Shown in pieces: positions 8,210 to 16,968 of a DNA stretch of 64,000 bases. This DNA is from Mucilaginibacter psychrotolerans (GTDB lineage: Bacteria > Bacteroidota > Bacteroidia > Sphingobacteriales > Sphingobacteriaceae). The DNA lies in NCBI RefSeq assembly GCF_004519315.1, contig NZ_SOZE01000016.1, positions 78,088 through 142,087 on the forward strand. Direction: 5' to 3'. The position numbers were made by a program, and so were the translations under genes. Each line of letters starts with the position of its first letter. Positions within the stretch are counted from its first letter, which is position 1. The notes below the pieces were generated by a model. It was given only the letters and a program-made list of their open reading frames with translations. It did no database searches and was not told the DNA's origin.

Positions 8210-8632
8210 ATGGCCAATACCGAAATCACCTACCAGCGCGAAGATACCCTGCATGCCGAAGAATTTATTGATATATTGAAACGTAGCACGCTGGGGCAAC
8301 GCCGGCCCATTGACGATATAGAGCGCATAAAGATGATGTGCCAAAACGGTGACCTGTTTATTACCGCCCGGCACGATGGCAAGCTTGTTGGCATTGCCCG
8401 CAGCCTAAGCGATTTTGCTTTTTGTACCTACCTTTCAGATCTGGCGGTTGATGAGCAATATCAGCGCCAGGGCATCGGCATCAGGTTGATAAAAGAAACC
8501 AAATTGCATAGCCCTTTGGCCAAACTGATCTTATTGGCGGCCCCTGCAGCGGTAGATTATTACCCCAAAACCGGCATGACAAAGTTCGCCCACTGTTTTT
8601 TGCTGGATAAGGTTAATGATTTGAAAGCATAG
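8210..8632 (+). CDS. GNAT family N-acetyltransferase
   Basis: A 140-residue protein with the Gcn5-related acetyltransferase fold. Strand-helix motif A, LSDLAVDEQYQRQGIGIRLI, contains the Q/R-x-x-G-x-G/I acetyl-CoA pyrophosphate loop near residues 88-96. A C-terminal segment (LILLAAPAAVDYYPKTGM) matches motif B, with the tyrosine and G-(F/M) typical of the family. Substrate unknown. It stands alone, 60 bases before the deacetylase gene. Confidence 0.88.
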   Translation: MANTEITYQREDTLHAEEFIDILKRSTLGQRRPIDDIERIKMMCQNGDLFITARHDGKLVGIARSLSDFAFCTYLSDLAVDEQYQRQGIGIRLIKETKLHSPLAKLILLAAPAAVDYYPKTGMTKFAHCFLLDKVNDLKA

Positions 8633-8691
8633 CGGTATTTATAACGCCGGATATTGTTTAAATTAGGATTCTTTTTTATCGATATCTGAAT

Positions 8692-9750
8692 ATGAGATTA
8701 ATGCGGTTTTGTTTGGTGATAGCAGCTTGCTTATTTACGGTTACTTCCATTGCCCAAACGGCAGGAAAAATAAGTTACACCATAGCACCCTGGTACGGTA
8801 ATAAAAAGGCTGCGGTAAGCTTAACGTTTGATGACGGTATTCCCGGGCAATATGCCGTTGCTGTACCGTTACTGGATAAGTACGGCTTCAAAGGCACGTT
8901 TTTTATGTCGGTTTCCATTGTAAACGCGCAGCATATCAGTTGGCAGTTGATCAGGGATGCTGCAATGGAAGGGCACGAGATTGCCAACCATGCGCTAACC
9001 CACCCGCATTTTATTAAAATTGCTTTAGATACCATTGCCCTGGAGTGTGTTGAATCTAACAAACAGATGGACGCGCTGATACCCTCTCAGCGGATGATTA
9101 CCCATGCTTACCCCTTCGGCGAAGGCGGCGGCAATACCGATAAAGACATGGCCATTCGTAAAACGGTTGCGCCATATTTTATTGGCGCAAGGGCCACACA
9201 GAATAAGCCCTACGCTTATAATACCTATGATTTTGCCAAAATCGAGGATGATTACTATAATGTTAACAGCCAGATGATCAGCGATTCGGCCTCTATGGCC
9301 AACTTTGGCAAAAATATCGACGAAACCATCGCCGTGGGTGGCTGGTTTTGCCCTACATATCACGGCATCGAGGATGGCTGGATTATTACGCCCGGCAAAG
9401 TTTTCGCGCAGCATTTAGTTGAATTAGAAAAGCGTAAGGATTCTGTTTGGATTGCGCCTTTTAAGCATGTTATTCAATACCATAAGGAGCGTAATTCGGC
9501 AACGCTTAAGCTGATAGGAAAGAAGGCCTGGCGCTGGAAGCTGAGCCTCACTGATACCCTCAGTAACCGGAAAAACTACGACCAGCCGCTCACCATCAAC
9601 CTTGGCACTAATCGGTTGCTTGCCAAAAGCATCGTTCAAAACAAAAAACAGGTGCCTTTTAAGCAAAAGGGAGACATCGTTATTTTTGATGCGATTCCCG
9701 GCGATGGCGTAATAGAACTGGAGTTTGAGCATGTATACGTGCCGCGGTAG
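8692..9750 (+). CDS. Secreted polysaccharide deacetylase (NodB domain)
   Basis: A 352-residue protein with an N-terminal signal peptide (hydrophobic core about 5-20, cleavage near IAQTAG). The NodB homology domain shows the TFDDG motif with D47/D48, and the zinc ligands H100 and H104 in HEIANHALTHPH. Further motifs (AYPFG, GGWFCPTYHG) follow. Such carbohydrate esterases (CE4) remove acetyl groups from polysaccharides such as xylan, chitin or peptidoglycan. A C-terminal beta-rich region of about 90 residues follows the catalytic domain. It precedes a rhamnosidase gene on the same strand, suggesting a role in plant or microbial polysaccharide breakdown, though the 220-base gap makes an operon uncertain. 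Confidence 0.9.
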   Translation: MRLMRFCLVIAACLFTVTSIAQTAGKISYTIAPWYGNKKAAVSLTFDDGIPGQYAVAVPLLDKYGFKGTFFMSVSIVNAQHISWQLIRDAAMEGHEIANHALTHPHFIKIALDTIALECVESNKQMDALIPSQRMITHAYPFGEGGGNTDKDMAIRKTVAPYFIGARATQNKPYAYNTYDFAKIEDDYYNVNSQMISDSASMANFGKNIDETIAVGGWFCPTYHGIEDGWIITPGKVFAQHLVELEKRKDSVWIAPFKHVIQYHKERNSATLKLIGKKAWRWKLSLTDTLSNRKNYDQPLTINLGTNRLLAKSIVQNKKQVPFKQKGDIVIFDAIPGDGVIELEFEHVYVPR

Positions 9751-9970
9751 TACTGAAAACCCCTGCTATCATGACAGTACAGGACAGTTGTTGCTTTCAT
9801 CTTTTCTACATTAGTCGCACCATGTAAAAAACCGAATTTATCCTGTAATTCATGTTAAAAATGTACCGAGACTATCCTTTATGTGTTTTAAACGCACAGT
9901 GCTAAATATTGCTTTTTGTTCGCCGATGTATAAATACTGGTAGCCCCTAATACCGCCAATTATTGAAAAA

Positions 9971-12694
9971 ATGAGAAAGTTTTTACTCCTTGTTACCTTC
10001 TTTGCCCTAAGTGCCGCCTTTACGCAGGCACAGGTTACCGTAAACAAAATTTTATGCGAAAACCGCAGCAACCCCATTGGGTTAGATGTGGCGCAGCCCC
10101 GCTTTACCTGGGAACTGGCCTCGGCAGGCCGCAACGTTAGCCAAACCGCTTACCAGGTAAGGGTGAGCACCTATCCCGATTTCAGGAAGCCCATATGGGC
10201 TTCAGCTAAAATAGCTTCAGATTCATCGGTGCATGTGGCCTATAAAGGCAAGCCCCTGGCCTCGCACACCAAATATTACTGGCAGGTGCGTGTTTGGGAT
10301 AACGGCAAAAAAGCTTCGGCATGGAGCGAAACCGGGTATTGGATCACATCACTTTTTAACCAAACCGAATGGCAGGCCAAATGGATAGCACCAGGCTATC
10401 AGGAAGATAGCCTGCGTGCATCCCCAATTTTCCGTAAAAGCTTCAGCGCTGCCAAAAAGGTAAGCTCGGCCATTGCTTTTATTACCGCACACGGCCTTTA
10501 CGAAGCACAGATAAACGGCCATAGGGTAGGGGATGCGTACCTCACACCCGGCTGGACCGCCTACGCGAAACGCCTGCAATACCAGGCTTATGACGTTACC
10601 GACCTGCTGGCTACCGGTAGCAATACCATTGGCGTTACGCTGGCCAGTGGCTGGTACCGCGGCACCATCGGCTTTGCCAACAATGCAAACAGGTATGGTA
10701 AAGATATAGCCCTGCTAATGCAACTGCATGTAACCTATACCGATGGTACGTCTGAAATAATTGTAACAGATAATAGCTGGAAATCATCTACAGCCGAAAT
10801 CACTTACTCGGAAATTTACAATGGCGAAACCATTGATAACCGCAAAATTAAACAGGGCTGGGCAGTTAACGGCTTCAATGACGCCAGCTGGAGCAGCGCG
10901 CAGGTAGTAGATTATGGCACCAAAAATCTGGTAGCTACTTATAATGAGCCTGTACGTAAGCACGAAACTTTTAAGGCCCTTAGGGTAATTAAAACCAAGA
11001 AGAACGAGCATATTGTTGATTTTGGGCAGAACCTGGTAGGCTGGGTAAAAATAAGGCTGAAAGGCAAAAAGGGACAGAAAGTGACCATATCGCATGCCGA
11101 AGTACTGGATAAAGATGGTAATTTTTATACCGATAACCTCCGCTCGGCCAAGGCACAGGATAACTTTATACTGGGTGGCGACGGCGTGGAAGTGTTCGAA
11201 CCCCACTTTACCTTCCATGGCTTCCAGTTTATTAAGGTGGAAGGCTATAACGGCGAACTAAACCCGGATGATTTTACGGCTGTTACTTTATATTCGGATA
11301 TGGCACCAACCGGTACTTTCAGTTCATCGAACGCCTTAGTAAACCAGTTACAGCACAATATTCAGTGGGGTCAGAAGGGGAACTTTTTAGATGTACCTAC
11401 CGACTGCCCGCAGCGCGATGAGCGCCTGGGATGGACCGGCGATGCGCAAGTGTTCTCGCGCACGGCATCCTTCAATATGAACGTAGATAACTTCTTCTCC
11501 AAATGGCTGAAAGATGTAGCCGCCGACCAATTGCCTAACGGCTCTGTACCCTTCGTTGTACCCAACGTACTGGGTAAAAACGATGCCGGCAGTGCGGGCT
11601 GGGGCGAAACCGCAACGGTTATACCCTGGAACATGTATGTGGCCTACGGCGATAAACGGATACTGGCCGACCAGTACGCCAGCATGAAGGGTTGGGTAGA
11701 TTTTATGAAAAGCAACGCCAAAGACGACCTTTGGAACACCGGCTTCCACTTTGGCGACTGGTTGTTCTACAGTGTGAACGATGATACCGACGGCACCTCG
11801 GCAGTTACCGATAAGTACCTCATTGCCCAATGTTTTTATGCTTACTCAACGCAGTTGCTCATCAATGCTGCACAGGTATTGGGGAAAACCGACGATTACG
11901 AAAACTATGGCAAGCAGCTGAAGAACATCAAAGATGCCTTTATGCGCGAATACGTAACCGCCAATGGCAGGTTGGTATCCGGCACGCAAACGGCTTACGT
12001 GCTTGCCCTTAACTTTGATATGCTGCCCGAGAACCTGCGCCCGCAGGCTGCGGCAAGGCTGGCAGCCAACGTGAAAGCCTACAACAATCACCTCACTACC
12101 GGCTTTTTGGGTACGCCATACCTTTGCCAGGTGCTAAGCCGCTTTGGCTATACCGATGTAGCGTACAAACTATTGTTGCAGGATACCTACCCAAGCTGGC
12201 TGTACCCTGTAAAAATGGGCGCCACCACCATTTGGGAACGTTGGGACGGCATAAAGCCAGATAAAACCTTCGAAACGCCGACCATGAACTCCTTTAACCA
12301 TTACTCGTACGGTGCCATTGGCGATTGGATGTACCGCACCATGGTAGGGCTGGATACGTATAACGATGCACCGGGGTATAAGCATATCAAAATAATGCCG
12401 CACCCGGGCGGTGGCTTTACCAACGCATCGGCAAGTTTGCAAACTTATTATGGTACCGTAAGTTCATCCTGGTCTATTGGTGGCAGTCAGCTGAATTTTG
12501 ATGTGGAGATACCTGTAAACACTACGGCTTCGGTATTTATTCCTGCAAAAGATGCCGCAAGTGTGATGGATAACGGCAAGCCATTAAAAAACGGCAAGTT
12601 GTTTCAGCCTGCCAATAGCAAAGAAACTTATATACAGGTAGAGCTTGGCTCGGGCACGTATCATTACACCGCGCCTATGGATGGGCAAAAGTAG
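9971..12694 (+). CDS. Secreted alpha-L-rhamnosidase, GH78
   Basis: A 907-residue enzyme that releases terminal alpha-L-rhamnose from plant polysaccharides or glycosides. A signal peptide (cleavage near FTQAQVT) precedes two beta-sandwich regions and the (alpha/alpha)6 barrel. The hallmark acidic motif CPQRDERLGWTGDAQ (about residues 479-493) holds the family's catalytic acid region, and GATTIWERWDG carries the second conserved glutamate. The ending is a beta domain with typical family length. It is not flanked by a SusC/SusD pair. A strong terminator hairpin follows at 12717. Confidence 0.95.
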   Translation: MRKFLLLVTFFALSAAFTQAQVTVNKILCENRSNPIGLDVAQPRFTWELASAGRNVSQTAYQVRVSTYPDFRKPIWASAKIASDSSVHVAYKGKPLASHTKYYWQVRVWDNGKKASAWSETGYWITSLFNQTEWQAKWIAPGYQEDSLRASPIFRKSFSAAKKVSSAIAFITAHGLYEAQINGHRVGDAYLTPGWTAYAKRLQYQAYDVTDLLATGSNTIGVTLASGWYRGTIGFANNANRYGKDIALLMQLHVTYTDGTSEIIVTDNSWKSSTAEITYSEIYNGETIDNRKIKQGWAVNGFNDASWSSAQVVDYGTKNLVATYNEPVRKHETFKALRVIKTKKNEHIVDFGQNLVGWVKIRLKGKKGQKVTISHAEVLDKDGNFYTDNLRSAKAQDNFILGGDGVEVFEPHFTFHGFQFIKVEGYNGELNPDDFTAVTLYSDMAPTGTFSSSNALVNQLQHNIQWGQKGNFLDVPTDCPQRDERLGWTGDAQVFSRTASFNMNVDNFFSKWLKDVAADQLPNGSVPFVVPNVLGKNDAGSAGWGETATVIPWNMYVAYGDKRILADQYASMKGWVDFMKSNAKDDLWNTGFHFGDWLFYSVNDDTDGTSAVTDKYLIAQCFYAYSTQLLINAAQVLGKTDDYENYGKQLKNIKDAFMREYVTANGRLVSGTQTAYVLALNFDMLPENLRPQAAARLAANVKAYNNHLTTGFLGTPYLCQVLSRFGYTDVAYKLLLQDTYPSWLYPVKMGATTIWERWDGIKPDKTFETPTMNSFNHYSYGAIGDWMYRTMVGLDTYNDAPGYKHIKIMPHPGGGFTNASASLQTYYGTVSSSWSIGGSQLNFDVEIPVNTTASVFIPAKDAASVMDNGKPLKNGKLFQPANSKETYIQVELGSGTYHYTAPMDGQK

Positions 12695-12716
12695 CCGTAG
12701 TTCAATAGATATTTCA

Positions 12717-12750
12717 TCAAAGCGATGGCGCTAACCATCGCTTTGATTTT
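12717..12750. terminator. Bidirectional terminator between convergent genes
   Basis: A perfect 12-bp stem tcaaagcgatgg / ccatcgctttga with a 6-nt loop (12717-12746) is followed by TTTT on the plus strand, with A-rich sequence on the other side. It separates the rhamnosidase gene from the convergent PAP2 gene. Confidence 0.88.
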
Positions 12751-12758
12751 TAAAGGTA

Positions 12759-13550
12759 CTAAAGCTGCTTAGTAAACACAAACCCTACTACACCATCGCT
12801 AAAAGTAGGCATAATCATACTTTGCTTGCTGGATTTATCGTCGTGGAAAAGCTTGTTCCTGAATAGCGGATATAATGCATAGGCCGCTTTGGTACCTAGT
12901 ATGCCAAAACCTGCACCTGCCACAATATCGCTAAACCAATGCTTGTGGTTGTAAACCCTTAAAACGGCTGTAGCTGTTGCAAATGTATAACCCAAAACGC
13001 CATACATGGGCGATTTGTCGCCATACTCCTGCGCCATAAATTCGGCAGCTACAAACGCGCTGCCCGCATGCCCCGATGGGAAAGAAAGACGGTCGGCACC
13101 ATTGGGCCTGAGCCTGCCGGATGAACGCTTTAAACCAAAAGTGGCCAAGCCGAATATACCCTCGGACAAGCCTAAGAGGATAGTCCTATCGATAAAGGTG
13201 TTTTTGCCGTGCACGCCCGCAAAGTTCAAACCATATACCATTGCAATAGGGGCATATTGCAAATAGTTTTCAATGGGGTATAGGTTACCCGGGTGGTCTT
13301 CCTGTGCATCCCGGTCTATGCTAAAATCGAGGTTGCGGATGGCTTTTACATTGAACGATAATGCGCCATAAGTAACGAATGCTGCAGGCGGTATAAATGA
13401 TTGCCATGTGGTGCTCAAATTTTTAACCGTATCTGGCAGGGCCAACAGGTTAGCCGAATCTGTTTTTAAGGAATCATTTGTGCTCACTTTTATTTGGGCA
13501 CTGGCGGTTAAAGTTACAACGCTGAGGAGTATGAGAAAAATCTTTTTCAA
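12759..13550 (-). CDS. PAP2 superfamily phosphatase
   Basis: A 263-residue protein with a signal sequence (MKKIFLILLSVVTLTASAQ) and membrane-associated helices. The three-part acid-phosphatase signature is present: KRSSGRLRP, PSGHAGSAF and RVYNHKHWFSDIVAG, holding the catalytic histidines. Members dephosphorylate lipid phosphates such as undecaprenyl pyrophosphate or phosphatidic acid on the periplasmic side. Substrate is not determined here. It is divergently oriented from the fasciclin gene. Confidence 0.92.
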   Translation of the reverse strand: MKKIFLILLSVVTLTASAQIKVSTNDSLKTDSANLLALPDTVKNLSTTWQSFIPPAAFVTYGALSFNVKAIRNLDFSIDRDAQEDHPGNLYPIENYLQYAPIAMVYGLNFAGVHGKNTFIDRTILLGLSEGIFGLATFGLKRSSGRLRPNGADRLSFPSGHAGSAFVAAEFMAQEYGDKSPMYGVLGYTFATATAVLRVYNHKHWFSDIVAGAGFGILGTKAAYALYPLFRNKLFHDDKSSKQSMIMPTFSDGVVGFVFTKQL

Positions 13551-13916
13551 AGAATATAAGCTGGGTTAAAAATGTTGCTATTTAAGTTATTAATCTGTAG
13601 AAAATCTGGATATCGGCACATCGTGAAGTTTGCTGCGTGTAAATTAACAAATTATTTAGTCGAATTAACAGTTGATAGTCAGCCGTGTTTTAATTTTTTC
13701 TTCCGCTTTTTGCGAAAGGTTCTACCTCAACGTCTCCTTTTTCTATCCTTTTTAGCGCAGCAATTATGCACGGTAACCACACTGAATACGGTCAAATGCA
13801 AATTTTCTCAAACAATCTCCTTATTGATGCCGTTATTCAATAGTTAATAAGTAATTGCTATACGATAAATAATTACGCAGTACTTAATTATTACACATCT
13901 AAAAACAAGGAGAAAC
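13551..13916. other. Divergent intergenic region, nothing recognised
   Basis: The 366 AT-rich bases between the PAP2 and fasciclin starts should carry both promoters, but no confident -33/-7 pair was found. The only clear signal is a good ribosome binding site, aaggag, 6 bases before the fasciclin ATG at 13917. That is notable because most genes here lack one. Confidence 0.4.
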
Positions 13917-14501
13917 ATGAAACGATCCATTTTTATGGCTGCAGCAGTAATCGCAATTGGTTTTACTACAAGCAGCGTATTTGCACAAACAACACAAGAT
14001 ACAACCAGGAAAACCACAACGACGACTAGCACCACAACGGCCGCAGCAGCCGATGGCGCAAGCGATGTGGTTGGCGCGCTGGCCAGCAACGCCGATTACA
14101 GTACTGCATTGGCAGCCGTTAAGGCAGCTAAACTCGATTCTGTTTTAAAAGCAGGCGGGCCCTATACGATTTTTGCGCCCAATAATATCTCGTTCGGTAA
14201 CCTACCGGCTGGTAAACTGGATAGCTTGCTGAAAGACCCGGTAACACTGGCAACCTTGCTAAAAGGGCATGTGGTTATGGGTAAATACGGCAAAAAGGAG
14301 ATTATTGCTGCATTAACCGCAGGTAAAGGCAAAGCAACGGTAACCACCTTAGACGGGCAGCCGCTCACGCTATCGTTAGTCAGTAACAAATTGCAATTGA
14401 CCAATGCCGCAGGCAGTACAGCACAGGTTACGCTGTTTGATTTGATAGGTGCCAATGGTGTAGTGAACGGGCTCAATGGCATATTGATGCCCAAACCGTA
14501 A
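13917..14501 (+). CDS. Secreted fasciclin (FAS1) domain protein
   Basis: A 194-residue protein with a signal peptide (cleavage near VFAQTTQ), a Thr/Ala-rich linker, then one FAS1 domain. The FAS1 features are the H1-like segment GPYTIFAPNNISFGNLP, the LLKGHVVMGKYG box and the closing VVNGLNGILMPKP. FAS1 proteins are extracytoplasmic adhesion-type modules; in Bacteroidota small single-domain versions are common and of unknown function. The start is supported by a strong Shine-Dalgarno, and the gene ends at a terminator at 14524. Confidence 0.9.
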   Translation: MKRSIFMAAAVIAIGFTTSSVFAQTTQDTTRKTTTTTSTTTAAAADGASDVVGALASNADYSTALAAVKAAKLDSVLKAGGPYTIFAPNNISFGNLPAGKLDSLLKDPVTLATLLKGHVVMGKYGKKEIIAALTAGKGKATVTTLDGQPLTLSLVSNKLQLTNAAGSTAQVTLFDLIGANGVVNGLNGILMPKP

Positions 14502-14523
14502 ATAGCGTTTTTATTATTTCATT

Positions 14524-14552
14524 GCAAAACCCGGCCCGCAGCCGGGTTTTGC
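14524..14552 (+). terminator. Rho-independent terminator after fasciclin gene
   Basis: Perfect 12-bp arms gcaaaacccggc / gccgggttttgc around a 5-nt loop start 22 bases after the stop codon. The T-run is part of the stem. Confidence 0.85.
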
Positions 14553-14603
14553 TGTTTAAAAGCAGATTTGAAAAGCCTAAATTAGCACGCAAAAGAGCAT
14601 TTT

Positions 14604-15092
14604 ATGAAACAACCCGATGCCGAATATTGGATAAAGCAATTATCGCTACAACCGCATCCCGAGGGTGGCTATTACAAGGAAGTGTTCCGTTCGCAACAGC
14701 AGGTGAATAGGTTGGGTGAGGGGAAAGCGTTGCAGGCATGCACCTCCATCTATTACCTGCTGGAAGGCGAAGATTATTCTGGTTTCCACAAGATTTCTTC
14801 AGATGAGATATGGTACTTTCACCAGGGTGTGCCGCTTATGGTACACGTGATAACTGCTCAAGGTAAGCACGAGGCATGGACATTATCCGACCAGCCGGGC
14901 GGCGGTTTGTCATTAGTGGTACCAGCCGGTTTATGGTTTGCAGCGGAGATACCTTCCAAAGCAGGTTTCGCTTTGGTGAGCTGTGCCGTGGCACCCGGGT
15001 TTGAGTTCAGTGAATTTGAGATGGCTAAGAAGGAGGAATTGATAGAGACATATCCGGGGAATGAAGGGCTGATTGGTAGGTTGTGCAGGTAA
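14604..15092 (+). CDS. DUF985 cupin-fold protein
   Basis: A 162-residue soluble protein of the DUF985 (cupin_5) family, recognised from the opening LSLQPHPEGGYYKEVFRS motif, ACTSIYYLLEGEDYSGFHK, SDEIWYFHQG and the SCAVAPGFEFSEFEMA ending. The histidines in the cupin core suggest a metal or small-molecule site. Biochemical function in the family is not established. It stands alone and is followed directly by a dispersed repeat. Confidence 0.9.
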   Translation: MKQPDAEYWIKQLSLQPHPEGGYYKEVFRSQQQVNRLGEGKALQACTSIYYLLEGEDYSGFHKISSDEIWYFHQGVPLMVHVITAQGKHEAWTLSDQPGGGLSLVVPAGLWFAAEIPSKAGFALVSCAVAPGFEFSEFEMAKKEELIETYPGNEGLIGRLCR

Positions 15093-15093
15093 C

Positions 15094-15170
15094 AGCCCCA
15101 CCCAACCCTCCCCGGAAGGGAGGGCTTTAAATTTTGAAGTCTCCCCTGCCGGGGGAGATTTAGAGGGGGC
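15094..15170. repeat. Dispersed double-hairpin repeat
   Basis: A 77-base GC-rich element with two hairpins. The first has arms ccctccc (15106-15112) and gggaggg (15118-15124); the second has arms tctcccc (15140-15146) and ggggaga (15152-15158). An AT-rich spacer (tttaaattttgaag) separates them. The ends are complementary in character (ccccaccc on the left, agagggggc on the right). This is the style of short dispersed repeats seen between genes in Bacteroidota. Its right edge supplies the last codons and stop of the minus-strand DUF2238 gene. Confidence 0.75.
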
Positions 15171-15756
15171 GTATCGCCTTGTCTTGAAGTTTAGAAAACA
15201 ACACCACCATACAAATGGCCCCGATAGTAGCAAAAAGCATATCGCTTTGGGTGTCCCATATATCGCCTTGCGTGCCTAAAAACGAATCGCCGGATGAGCC
15301 GGAGGTTACCGATACAAACCATTCGATAAATTCATACGTTACGCTGATGCTCATGCAAACGCATACGGTTAAGAAGGCCACCCAGCCTTTTTTGAGGATG
15401 ACATTACAGCGGATAAATAATTCGCGGGCAATCATGGCAGGTACGAATCCCTGGGTAAAGTGGCCCACTTTATCTTAATTGTTGCGGGTTTGGTGCAAGG
15501 CATCGCGCAGCCAATTGAAGGCCGGTACTTCGGCATAGGTGTAATGCCCGCCAACGAAAAGGATATAGCAATGCAGCAAAATAGCCACATAGGTTAGGTA
15601 GCTGAATTGGAAACGTTTGTACGTAAACAGCAGCACCACGAAGCCGATAATAGCAGGGAAAACTTCCAGTATCCAGGTAAAATAATCGTGCGGGTTAATG
15701 GCGGAACCGATAAGCCCTATGAAGAATAATACGATGAGTACGGCATGTTTATTCAT
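15160..15756 (-). pseudogene. DUF2238 (YjdF-type) membrane protein, interrupted by an in-frame stop
   Basis: Two open segments (15756-15475 and 15474-15160) are in the same frame, separated only by a TAA at 15475-15477. Read through, they give about 197 residues with five to six membrane helices and the family motif N-N-[stop]-D-K-V-G-H-F-T-Q-G-F-V-P. An aromatic residue (Tyr or Phe) is expected exactly where the stop lies, so one base change (TAT or TAC to TAA) explains it. Length agrees with the roughly 200-residue YjdF family. The C-terminal Arg-Pro-Leu-stop is encoded by the neighbouring dispersed repeat. It may be a recent pseudogene or a sequencing error. The downstream half could restart only at a GTG. 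Family function is unknown. Confidence 0.82.
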
Positions 15757-15813
15757 GCGGTAAGTTATGAAGAAAGGAGCTTGTAATTTCTTCTAATTAT
15801 TATAGCGCAATAT

Positions 15814-16239
15814 TCACGCCTGCTTGCTGTCACTAAATGTTTTGAGAAATTCAGCCGCCGTTAAAATAGGAATGTTTTGAAATGGATTTAAGACTAAAAG
15901 GTCTAAGTCGCCGGTTATGATACAGGAAGCGCCTGATTCAACTGCCAGCTCTAAAAATTTATTATCTTTTGAATCTCTGCAGGCATTAATCTTAACGGAA
16001 ATATTGATTAATTGCCCCTTTTCTTCAAATGCAGATATCTCTTTCAGGCGCATATCTATTGTGAGGTATTTGTCGAATTTAGGGCGGATAAATGTATCGG
16101 CAAATTCTGCTAAAGTATCAATGGAATAAACAGAAATGCCGATTTTGCGAGCAATATCGTATGCCCGCCTGGTTACCGAATTGGGCAAAAGATTGGCACT
16201 GATTAGGCTATTAGTGTCAAAAACAAAAATATTAGTCAT
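15814..16239 (-). CDS. PIN-domain toxin
   Basis: A 141-residue PIN-fold protein, a predicted Mg-dependent ribonuclease. Conserved acidic residues are seen in FVFDTNSLIS (D8), in TLAEFADTF, and in CRDSKDNKFLELA and IITGDLDLL near residues 87-112, which is the pattern of COG1569 toxins. It overlaps the upstream small gene by 8 bases, forming a toxin-antitoxin pair. Confidence 0.88.
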   Translation of the reverse strand: MTNIFVFDTNSLISANLLPNSVTRRAYDIARKIGISVYSIDTLAEFADTFIRPKFDKYLTIDMRLKEISAFEEKGQLINISVKINACRDSKDNKFLELAVESGASCIITGDLDLLVLNPFQNIPILTAAEFLKTFSDSKQA

Positions 16240-16462
16240 TGTCAGCCAAAAGTGCTTCTAATATTTCAGGTGTCAGGCCGTTCTTTATAGCCTCATTGCC
16301 TACGTCGTCTAATAATTTGGAGTAATCTGCAAATGTGGCATCATTCAATGCTTTTTTTACCATTAAGCTAACGGTATTATTAAATTGTTGTTTAGTCTCT
16401 TTGCTAAAACCTTGATAAGCCTTTCCTACGGTATCATCAACCTCTAATATTATCCTTTGCAT
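16232..16462 (-). CDS. Antitoxin of the PIN pair
   Basis: A 76-residue protein upstream of and overlapping the PIN gene by 8 bases. It starts MQRIILEVDDTVGKAYQ, a short beta strand followed by helices as in ribbon-helix-helix-like antitoxins, and ends in an acidic tail (LEALLADND) that may wrap the toxin. Assignment rests mainly on size, order and overlap. Confidence 0.78.
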   Translation of the reverse strand: MQRIILEVDDTVGKAYQGFSKETKQQFNNTVSLMVKKALNDATFADYSKLLDDVGNEAIKNGLTPEILEALLADND

Positions 16463-16566
16463 ATAATTATGTTTAAAAATAGCTGTCTATCAAAAATACA
16501 AAAAAATGAAGTGAAGAAGTTATACCGAAAATAAATTTTAGGCAGAACAGTTTGGATAGCAAAGCC

Positions 16567-16926
16567 TCATACATCCTCCACAAAATTAACCGGCTGGCTT
16601 TCGTCAAATGCCACGTAGATGCGCCGCCAGGGTTCATCGTCAAGCATTTTCCATTTGTGGGCGGTGCCGGTGGTATCCATGGCTATGAGTAATTCGCCGG
16701 GGCGCAAAATAAAAGTTGCGCCGGGGAAGGTCTCAAACTCCAGCGTGCCGGTAAGGGTAATTACGTACTGGCAGGTGGGGGCGTTGTGCCAATCGTAAAA
16801 AGAGTGCGGTGGCGATTCCTGGAAACGGATGCTGGTAGCCTGGTTAAGCTCGCCCTGGCTAACGGTGCCGGTTTGTATATGCGAGTGCCCGTCAGGGCCG
16901 GTGTAAAGTTTGTGGGCTTTTATCAT
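16567..16926 (-). CDS. Small cupin-domain protein
   Basis: A 119-residue single-domain cupin. The histidine-bearing motif SFYDWHNAPTCQYVITLTG and the second motif FILRPGELLIAMDTTGTAHKW fit the cupin barrel, with H67-type metal ligands possible. No signal peptide. Role unknown. The terminator of the efflux operon lies just upstream of its start. Confidence 0.8.
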   Translation of the reverse strand: MIKAHKLYTGPDGHSHIQTGTVSQGELNQATSIRFQESPPHSFYDWHNAPTCQYVITLTGTLEFETFPGATFILRPGELLIAMDTTGTAHKWKMLDDEPWRRIYVAFDESQPVNFVEDV

Positions 16927-16957
16927 AAAAAAATGGCCGCAGTTTTTGCTGCGGCCA
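16927..16957 (-). terminator. Terminator of the metal-efflux operon
   Basis: Stem ggccgcag / ctgcggcc (16935-16942 and 16949-16956) with a 6-nt loop is followed, reading on the minus strand, by a run of seven T (A-run at 16927-16933). It lies 12 bases after the CzcA-type gene stop. Confidence 0.88.
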
Positions 16958-16968
16958 AATGTAATTGT

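Noticed and set aside
9971..12694. Idea that the rhamnosidase belongs to a larger carbohydrate locus
   Set aside because: Neighbours other than the deacetylase are unrelated and strong terminators bound it; treated as a lone enzyme.
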